Origin: Nitrospirota bacterium
GTDB taxonomy: Bacteria > Nitrospirota > Thermodesulfovibrionia > Thermodesulfovibrionales > Magnetobacteriaceae
DNA length: 39,434 nucleotides
Assembly: GCA_015233895.1 (NCBI GenBank)
Contig: JADFXG010000031.1
Location: 1 to 39,434, forward strand
Direction of reading: 5' to 3'
How positions within the stretch are numbered: position 1 is the stretch's first letter; every line of letters begins with the position of its first letter. Both the position numbers and the translations under genes were made by a program. Of this stretch, positions 33,902 through 39,434 are shown in pieces. The notes under the pieces are model-generated. The model was not told where the DNA came from. It ran no database searches and saw nothing but the letters and a program-made list of their open reading frames with translations.

Positions 33902-34096
33902 CTAATTGTCACTATTCTTAACAATGAGCCTTGATATCTTTGACAGCAGGCTTTTGGGGGATCTCTGTATTTTTAAATAGTTAGTTTTTATGTAATCCAC
34001 AGCTGCGGCTATTGTAATCGTCATAATTACAACGGACATAAGAGTCGTTACTGTGTAAAACACTATATCCGGATGGTTGTCGTATAAGTTGTACAT
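33902..34096 (-). CDS. Small single-pass membrane protein
   Basis: A 64-aa frame with AAGGGA eight bases before the ATG. One hydrophobic helix (~12-34, TLMSVVIMTITIAAAVDYI) is followed by a basic tail (KIQRSPKSLLSKISRLIVK) that would face the cytoplasm. I recognise no family. It lies upstream of minC on the same strand with a ~90-base gap, and could be in the same transcript. Confidence 0.5.
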   Translation of the reverse strand: MYNLYDNHPDIVFYTVTTLMSVVIMTITIAAAVDYIKTNYLKIQRSPKSLLSKISRLIVKNSDN

Positions 34097-34246
34097 TTGA
34101 GAGTTCCCTTATGTGCTTTCCGGCCTCAGGTGGCCTGCCTTTATTATATCATTTTAGATGTTAAGAAAACGCGCATCTTGACAACTATCCGTAGTACGTG
34201 CAAAAATAGGTGGCTATAAAATAGTTTTCAAAAATTAGCTTTGCTT

Positions 34247-35143
34247 ATGGATACCCACAACAGCAATAGCATTAATAAATCGTTAGAAGTGCTTGGACTT
34301 AACTCCAAAGCCAGCCCTGAGGAGATAAAGGAGGCCTACAAGGACCTTGTAAAAGTCTGGCATCCGGACAGGTTTGCGCATGACCCTAAACTTCAGAAAA
34401 AGGCAGGCGATAAGCTAAGTGAAATTAACGAGGCGTATCGCAATCTAAAAGATTATGACATTAAAAATGAGACCGGACAGACTGAGGAATCAGTTAAAGC
34501 CAGCTCAGAAGATACGAAAACCTCTGAAAAGAAGGAATCAGTCAAAGATACTCAAACCAAAACACAATCTCAGAGTAAGGCAACTAATAAGAGCAAACCC
34601 AGAGCTGCCACCCGCCCCATAAAACGTGCCGACATGTATGTATTAGAGCCGCAGTGGGCAAGACTGCTGGCACGGCTGTTTGATCTGTATAGTTTAAGTA
34701 TGCCCTGTGGGTTTTTAGCAGGGGCAATGATTAAAAACACATTTCTTGATGGCTATATCACTCAGTTTTTTTTCACCATGCTTGTAATAACAGTTATGGA
34801 GTCTTTTATTTTGGCAACAACCGGTTCAACCGGCGGCAAGTACCTGCTTGGGATAAGAGTATTAAACGCAGAGGGTAAGAGTTTGACATTTACTGAGGCG
34901 CTCAGCCGGGAATTCCGTGTGTATGCTTATGGGTTTGTTTTGGGAATTCCTATTGTTTTTCTTTATACGATGGCCAGGGAGTATAAATTATTAAAGCGAA
35001 AAGGGGCAGCTTCATGGGATAGCAGCCTCAACCTCAAGGTATTGTACAGACGTACAAACAAACGTCAGATTTACATATTTTTGTTTCTGTTTGTTTTAAT
35101 CATCGCTGCCTACTCATATGGCTTTGATATGATTTCAAGGTAA
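34247..35143 (+). CDS. J-domain protein fused to RDD membrane domain
   Basis: A 298-aa protein. An N-terminal J domain (~9-68) has the HPD motif at 39-41 that stimulates Hsp70 ATPase. A charged Lys/Ser/Thr-rich linker (~70-125) leads to an RDD domain (ARLLARLFDLYS, three or four hydrophobic helices, STGGKYLLGIRV, AYGF, LKRKGAASWDS). Thus it can bring an Hsp70 to the inner membrane. ATG 34247 is preferred to TTG 34241. The Hsp70-like gene at 3586 is a possible but unproven partner. A TTGACA at 34178 may be its -35 element. A weak AT-rich hairpin (35151-35174) follows. Confidence 0.87.
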   Translation: MDTHNSNSINKSLEVLGLNSKASPEEIKEAYKDLVKVWHPDRFAHDPKLQKKAGDKLSEINEAYRNLKDYDIKNETGQTEESVKASSEDTKTSEKKESVKDTQTKTQSQSKATNKSKPRAATRPIKRADMYVLEPQWARLLARLFDLYSLSMPCGFLAGAMIKNTFLDGYITQFFFTMLVITVMESFILATTGSTGGKYLLGIRVLNAEGKSLTFTEALSREFRVYAYGFVLGIPIVFLYTMAREYKLLKRKGAASWDSSLNLKVLYRRTNKRQIYIFLFLFVLIIAAYSYGFDMISR

Positions 35144-35209
35144 AAATGTAAAGTATTACTTCAAATAAATACTTGCGCTTTTCTTGTGTAAAATATTTCT
35201 TAACTATGG

Positions 35210-35215
35210 TATAAT
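35210..35215 (+). promoter_or_regulatory. Extended -10 promoter of CHAT operon
   Basis: TATAAT at 35210-35215 is preceded by TGG (TGnTATAAT, an extended -10). A -35 is poor (TTGTGT 20 bases upstream). It lies ~60 bases before the CHAT gene start. Confidence 0.5.
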
Positions 35216-35275
35216 TGCAACAATAATCGTATTCTTGGGTTAACATATTTATCAGGAGAAATGGGGGGAAGCGCG

Positions 35276-38200
35276 ATGTCAGTAATTGAAATAAAAAACG
35301 GCGATGCTACAGAGTTTCAACCTGAAATTGAAACTCTGCACAATGTTCATAGCTCTGGTAAAGATAATTACCAACCGGACAAAGCATGGCTCGAAAATCT
35401 CGGCCATAAATTATATAAGAGGTTTTTTCCTGGTGGTTACGCTGACAGAACTCCGCTGATTCTTGATTTAGCCCCAGGATTGGTTAATCTCCCGTGGGAA
35501 TATCTCCATGATGGAAAGAAATTTATCGCCCTTAATCCCGGCATTGTCCGTCTCTATAAAAACGGTGGTAACGGGAATTCCAGTGCAATTAAAAAAGACC
35601 GCCTCAAAATGGCTGTTATGCTGGCCTCTCCTCTATTAACTTACGATCCTGAAGAGGTTACTCCAATTAATCCCGAAACAAAATTGATTGATCCATTTTA
35701 CAACCAGCCCCATGTCTTAAATTTCAGACAGGAGGTCGAGAACTTTCTAAAACTGGATGGCAAGCCGTATCCAATTGATATAGATTTGCACAGAAGGACG
35801 CGTGACAGTGAATTTAGAAAAATTATAAATAAAGATTACGATATTATTCATTTTAGCGGCCACGGTAACGAAGGATCGTTATGTCTTGAAGACGGCATAG
35901 CTATGATTTTTAACTTTTTTGCTAATGATTTGAATAAAGTTGGGATTAATCAAAGAGTTAAACTGGTATTTCTAAATGGCTGCTTGACAGCGACTTGTGG
36001 CAAAAACCCAAATGATAAAAGTATGGCTGAGGCGTTTTTGTCAGAGAATATTCCATGGGTGATTGCTAATCAGTTTAGCATTAATGTTAAATCGGCAGGG
36101 CTGCTAACAGAGAGTTTTTATAAAAACATATCGGAGGGATTTACAATTGCGGATGCTCTCAGGCTTGCCCGCATAGATTTGGAGGAAAACGGACTTCTTC
36201 CCTGGGATTTTGGTATCCCGATTTTGTTTACCACACACTGTGATTTAGAAAAAGGTGAGTTACCGGTGTCAGAGGGAAAAGCGAAAGTAAAGACACGAGG
36301 CGGGCGGCTGTTAGAGGCCAAAGAGGAGCGATTTGCCGGACGGCGCAGGGAACTTATAAAAATAGCAAAAGTCTTTAATGGCGATGGCTACTTCAGGGGA
36401 GTGATGATTCATGGCGCCGGCGGAATGGGGAAAACTGCGTTAGCTCTTGAGGCGGCTCACAGATTCGGTGAAGATTTTGACGAAATAGTTTTTGCGAGCG
36501 CAAGAAAGGATGCCCCATCATCTGAGCTATCGAAAGCTAACCCTAAAGGTGCTGGGGTTTCCAGACTATCTGGAAGTGTACACGATTTTCTTTCACAAAT
36601 AATGAGTGAACTAAGAAGTTTACATAAAGAGGTTAATTTACCGGAAGGTGCAGATTTTTTAAATATATGTAATGCAATATCAGAGACAATAGGAAACTGT
36701 GGCAATTCTCTTGTAATTTTAGATAATCTTGAGGACATTTTAAGAGATTTTGAAATAAGTAATGATACAGATGATAAACCTGTAGATGTTGATCCGAAAT
36801 TTATTGAGTTTATAAACTCTCTGACAAAAGAAAAATGTAAAATCGTTCTGACCTCAAGGTATGATTTTACTAATTTACCGGTGGGTGAGTTTAAGCGTAT
36901 AGCGTTAAAACCACTGGAGGGCCGTGAGCTTTCCGATTTCTTCATAGAGCTCTTTGACAGTAAACAGACTAAGCCAAATTATGAAGCTATCAACGCCATA
37001 CTTTCAAAAACCGGAGGGCATCCGTTTACGATACGGCTTGCAATCGGGTGGCTTGAGGAGGGGTGGCCATTAGCAGAGATTTTTGAGCGATTTAGAGACA
37101 CGACACAAAAGCCGTGGCAATATTTGGTAGCGGAATCTCTTAAACAAATGGGCGACAATGAAAACCGGCTATACCGTGCTCTAAGCCTGTTTTCAAAACA
37201 TGGCACTAAAGATATGATTCGCAAAGTATGCGGATTAGATGAAACTATTTTTCAAAAAGCTCTGAGCAGACTACAGCGTTTTTCAATTATAACCAAAAGT
37301 TTTATTCCCATTTTAGAAACAAATTATTATAACTTAATTCCCATAGTCCGTGAACATGCCCAGAGATTATCCAGAGCTAACCCTGAGCAAGAAAGGGAAA
37401 TGAAAGAAATATTCTGTGATTTAATTTTGAGAAATTTAGCAAATATAGAAAAAATGGTAGAGAATCCTGGATTGTATGAATATATTTATTTTAATTCTGA
37501 GTTGGGGAATATTGCTCAAGGCGCTGATTTTCTGCAATATTATGGTAAATGGGACGATGCTATAAATATCTATAGACCTTGTCTCGCAATGGTAAAATTA
37601 ATTAAAAATGAAAATAACGAAGCTACATTATTCAACAATATTGGAACTGTGTATGAACTAAAAGGAGAGTGGGACAGGGCTATTGAGTTCTATAATAAAG
37701 CTATTAATATTTATGAGCGGTTAAGTGACATATATGGTTTGGCTCATACCTATGGGGACATGGGGAATACTTATCAATCTAAAGGAGAGTTAGACAGTGC
37801 TATTGAATTCTATAATAAATCCATTGAAATACTTGAGCGCTTAGGTGATATACATGTTGTGGCTTTGATCTACATGGGAATTGGTAATACTTATACTCAA
37901 AAAGGTGACTTGGACAGAGCTATTGAGTTCCATAATAAAGCTATTAGAATTCATGAGCAGTTGGGTGACATCCATCATTTGGCTCAGACCTATACAAATT
38001 TGGGTGTTTTTTATCAATCAAAAGGTGACTTGGACAGAGCTATTGAATTCTATGATAAATCCATTGAAATATTAGAGCGCTTAGGTGACACTCATAGTTT
38101 AGCCAAAACCTATATGAATATGGGTAATGTTTATAATTTAAAAGGAGAGTTGGAAAGAGCTATTGGGTTCTATAATAAAGCATCTGTTGTTTTTGAAAGC

Positions 38201-38389
38201 ACAGGTGACATTCATACAGCCGGTATAACATATTTTAATATCGGAAATGTCTATATACAGAAAAATGATTTTACTTTAAGCAACGAATATATGCAAAAAG
38301 CCTATAACCTTTTTTTTAAATGTCACTCCCCATATTTAAAGAATACGGAGGAGGTATTAAAATTGTTAAAAAAATTTATAGAAAGATAA
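35276..38389 (+). CDS. CHAT protease - STAND NTPase - TPR protein
   Basis: A 1037-aa protein. ATG 35276 follows GGGGGGAA at good spacing; ATG 35261, with AGGAG very close, is an alternative. The N-terminal CHAT domain (~25-325) is a caspase-like peptidase: LPWEYLHDGK, then HFSGHGNEG with His196 and VFLNGC with Cys236 forming the dyad. A STAND/NB-ARC-type NTPase follows: P-loop GAGGMGKTA (380-388), Walker B SLVILDNLED, sensor KIVLTSRYD, and GGHPFTIRLAIGWL. The C-terminus holds six TPR units (from ~782). The plan resembles sensor-switch-protease regulators: TPRs detect a signal, the NTPase oligomerises, and CHAT cleaves a target. Two small genes follow in the same direction and may be target and cofactor. 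No signal peptide is seen. Confidence 0.9.
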   Translation: MSVIEIKNGDATEFQPEIETLHNVHSSGKDNYQPDKAWLENLGHKLYKRFFPGGYADRTPLILDLAPGLVNLPWEYLHDGKKFIALNPGIVRLYKNGGNGNSSAIKKDRLKMAVMLASPLLTYDPEEVTPINPETKLIDPFYNQPHVLNFRQEVENFLKLDGKPYPIDIDLHRRTRDSEFRKIINKDYDIIHFSGHGNEGSLCLEDGIAMIFNFFANDLNKVGINQRVKLVFLNGCLTATCGKNPNDKSMAEAFLSENIPWVIANQFSINVKSAGLLTESFYKNISEGFTIADALRLARIDLEENGLLPWDFGIPILFTTHCDLEKGELPVSEGKAKVKTRGGRLLEAKEERFAGRRRELIKIAKVFNGDGYFRGVMIHGAGGMGKTALALEAAHRFGEDFDEIVFASARKDAPSSELSKANPKGAGVSRLSGSVHDFLSQIMSELRSLHKEVNLPEGADFLNICNAISETIGNCGNSLVILDNLEDILRDFEISNDTDDKPVDVDPKFIEFINSLTKEKCKIVLTSRYDFTNLPVGEFKRIALKPLEGRELSDFFIELFDSKQTKPNYEAINAILSKTGGHPFTIRLAIGWLEEGWPLAEIFERFRDTTQKPWQYLVAESLKQMGDNENRLYRALSLFSKHGTKDMIRKVCGLDETIFQKALSRLQRFSIITKSFIPILETNYYNLIPIVREHAQRLSRANPEQEREMKEIFCDLILRNLANIEKMVENPGLYEYIYFNSELGNIAQGADFLQYYGKWDDAINIYRPCLAMVKLIKNENNEATLFNNIGTVYELKGEWDRAIEFYNKAINIYERLSDIYGLAHTYGDMGNTYQSKGELDSAIEFYNKSIEILERLGDIHVVALIYMGIGNTYTQKGDLDRAIEFHNKAIRIHEQLGDIHHLAQTYTNLGVFYQSKGDLDRAIEFYDKSIEILERLGDTHSLAKTYMNMGNVYNLKGELERAIGFYNKASVVFESTGDIHTAGITYFNIGNVYIQKNDFTLSNEYMQKAYNLFFKCHSPYLKNTEEVLKLLKKFIER
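37661..38260 (+). repeat. Five tandem 120-bp TPR repeats
   Basis: Units start at 37661, 37781, 37901, 38021 and 38141, each beginning AAAGG and exactly 120 bp (40 residues: KGELDRAIEFYNK, IERLGDIH, TYxNxGNxY). Near-identity in DNA suggests recent duplication. A diverged sixth unit follows at 38261. Confidence 0.9.
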
Positions 38390-38401
38390 AGGAGAACTAA
38401 C

Positions 38402-38608
38402 ATGTCCAAACAACAATTTGATTGTAAACACTGTAAGAGCCCGTTTATTGCTGATTTGGCTGATATAAGAAGTAAAAGGAGAGGGATTGCAGTCAGAGGA
38501 TTTGGAATTGACAACTCCAAAGCACCGGTTGACCTCAAATGTCCGCATTGTTCAAAATCAGCCTCTTATACAGAGGCCGACGGGAAAGAGGTAAATGCAA
38601 ATGTCTGA
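38402..38608 (+). CDS. Small zinc-ribbon-like protein
   Basis: A 68-aa protein with two Cys pairs (Cys8-Cys11 in CKHC and Cys47-Cys50 in CPHC) spaced as in a zinc ribbon, and a basic middle (RSKRRGIAVRGF). I know no family for it. It starts 12 bases after the CHAT gene behind AAAGGAG and overlaps the following membrane-protein gene by 8 bases, so it belongs to the same operon. A zinc-bound adaptor or nucleic-acid-binding role is possible. Confidence 0.75.
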   Translation: MSKQQFDCKHCKSPFIADLADIRSKRRGIAVRGFGIDNSKAPVDLKCPHCSKSASYTEADGKEVNANV

Positions 38609-39083
38609 AATAATTGACAATCCTCCACCAATAAAGCCGCTTGAAATAATCGAGGAGCCTGGAGATTTACATATAGAAGCAGTTAAAACACTTATAAAAG
38701 ATTCCGTTAATTTTGTGGAATCGGCGGCAAGGCAAGTGGACACAATTAATGGGGTTTTAATCGGGATATATTTTCATGCCATAACGTACAACGGGATTAA
38801 ACAAACCAATATATCGTATGAGTGGAAGGTGCTCTATTTTTTGCCGATTGTGTTTTGGCTTATAAGTCTTTTAGTCTCATTTTTAGTACATAGTCCACGG
38901 GGTAAAAAAGAACTATCCTATGCAAGCGAGGAAATAGCAACTCAGCACTTTAATCATTTTTTAGATAGAAAGTTTTGCTCTTATAAATTATCATTTGGTT
39001 TTTTTATTATCGGCTTAATCCTGCTTGCCGTAGTGCTCGTGCACTTTCTGTTTTTCTTACCGGTGGCGGAAAATATAAAGTAA
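38601..39083 (+). CDS. Membrane protein of CHAT operon, two or three TM helices
   Basis: A 160-aa protein. ATG 38601 is preferred because GAGG lies 9 bases upstream; ATG 38595 is too near. A soluble N-terminal ~45 residues (PPPIKPLEIIEEPGDL, then an amphipathic helix) leads to a weakly hydrophobic segment (GVLIGIYFHAIT) and two strong helices (YFLPIVFWLISLLVSFLV and FGFFIIGLILLAVVLVHFLFF) joined by a charged ~45-residue loop. I recognise no family. Its overlap with the zinc-ribbon gene and place behind the CHAT protease make it a candidate substrate or membrane-acting effector; that is inference. Confidence 0.75.
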   Translation: MSEIIDNPPPIKPLEIIEEPGDLHIEAVKTLIKDSVNFVESAARQVDTINGVLIGIYFHAITYNGIKQTNISYEWKVLYFLPIVFWLISLLVSFLVHSPRGKKELSYASEEIATQHFNHFLDRKFCSYKLSFGFFIIGLILLAVVLVHFLFFLPVAENIK

Positions 39084-39434
39084 TATAAAGTTACGCTCAA
39101 AGCGATAACATTTTATAAATTCTTTAATCTGCTCATCTGTTTTGCGGGCGGAGTTCGCATTGAAACTTTTTAAGCTGCGGAACGCAGGTTAAAAAATTCT
39201 TTTATCTGGGCGCACACAGGGGCGCGCCCCTACACATAATGAAAAATCGCTATCAAAAAACCGAGGGGTCACGGGGGAATCATTTCCCCGTGCAGGAGGG
39301 TTAAAGGCTGACATTACCCGAATATTTTAGGATAATAATGGTCAGTCCTATATATATTAACGTTTAACAACGAAATAACCTTCTTGTATATAATCTCAAT
39401 TTTCCTATATCCACTTACCAAAAGTTGTTGGAAT
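39084..39434. other. Gene-free 3' end of window with palindromes
   Basis: I see no gene in these 351 bases. Besides the terminator it has a GC palindrome at 39218-39231 (AGGGGCGCGCCCCT) and a hairpin with 7-bp arms (39270-39276 with 39286-39292, CACGGGG/CCCCGTG). GC-rich short palindromes in an AT-rich gap look like members of a genome-wide intergenic repeat family. Confidence 0.5.
39167..39195 (+). terminator. Bidirectional-type hairpin after CHAT operon
   Basis: TTTTTAA (39167-39173) pairs with TTAAAAA (39189-39195) and CTGCG (39175-39179) with CGCAG (39183-39187) around a GAA loop, with one G-G mismatch. It lies ~85 bases after the last stop codon and is A/T-flanked on both sides, so it could end transcription in either direction. 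Confidence 0.6.

Noticed and set aside
36457-36945. Minus-strand 162-aa frame
   Set aside because: Lies entirely opposite the NTPase domain of the CHAT protein, Ser-rich and low in meaning, typical antisense shadow.

Overview
The window looks like a chromosomal segment of a Gram-negative-type bacterium with moderate to low GC. It carries a complete minCDE cluster, a ClpC-type unfoldase, a DUF4416 gene, a J-domain/RDD fusion and a selenocysteine tRNA. That mix suggests a deep-branching lineage such as Nitrospirota, but this is an impression and not a phylogenetic result.

Layout. (1) 1-2770: secreted proteins. A trypsin-like serine protease carries a C-terminal domain that recurs as a stand-alone secreted protein downstream and as a 32-codon fragment upstream. 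(2) 2870-5522: a two-TM DUF2760 protein, a short Hsp70-family ATPase, and tRNA-Sec (selC). (3) 5523-15481: a type I-C-like CRISPR-Cas island directly after selC. The order is a truncated relic of a canonical cas3, then cas5-cas8-cas7-cas3 (AT-rich), then cas4-cas1-cas2 (GC-richer; cas2 carries a one-base frameshift), then a leader and an array of 11 full repeats. The array ends in a degenerate repeat against a decayed IS3-family element. (4) 15612-22439: a tightly packed, partly overlapping run of bioW, lipid kinase, GT2 glycosyltransferase, DUF2304 and a 1372-aa Type IIG-like restriction-modification protein. (5) 22556-25635: a PAS-PAS-HD-GYP c-di-GMP phosphodiesterase and a convergent chemoreceptor. 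(6) 25856-28144: a patatin-like phospholipase with a helical N-terminal half. (7) 28471-34096, all on the minus strand: minC-minD-minE, then clpC with its own promoter, a TlpA-like thioredoxin and DUF4416, plus a small membrane protein. (8) 34247-35143: a J-domain/RDD membrane protein. (9) 35276-39083: a CHAT protease-NTPase-TPR protein followed by a tiny zinc-ribbon protein and an overlapping membrane protein.

The window is rich in genes that could act in defence: CRISPR-Cas, Type IIG R-M, patatin, and CHAT-STAND. The two most notable points are the CRISPR locus and the CHAT triad. The CRISPR locus looks like a mosaic: the original cas3 start remains in the usual I-C position while a second, different cas3 sits after cas7. 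Its leader-proximal repeats carry a substitution that breaks the repeat hairpin, and the switch falls next to a duplicated spacer. The CHAT-NTPase-TPR / zinc-ribbon / membrane-protein triad is a candidate uncharacterised sensor-protease-effector system.
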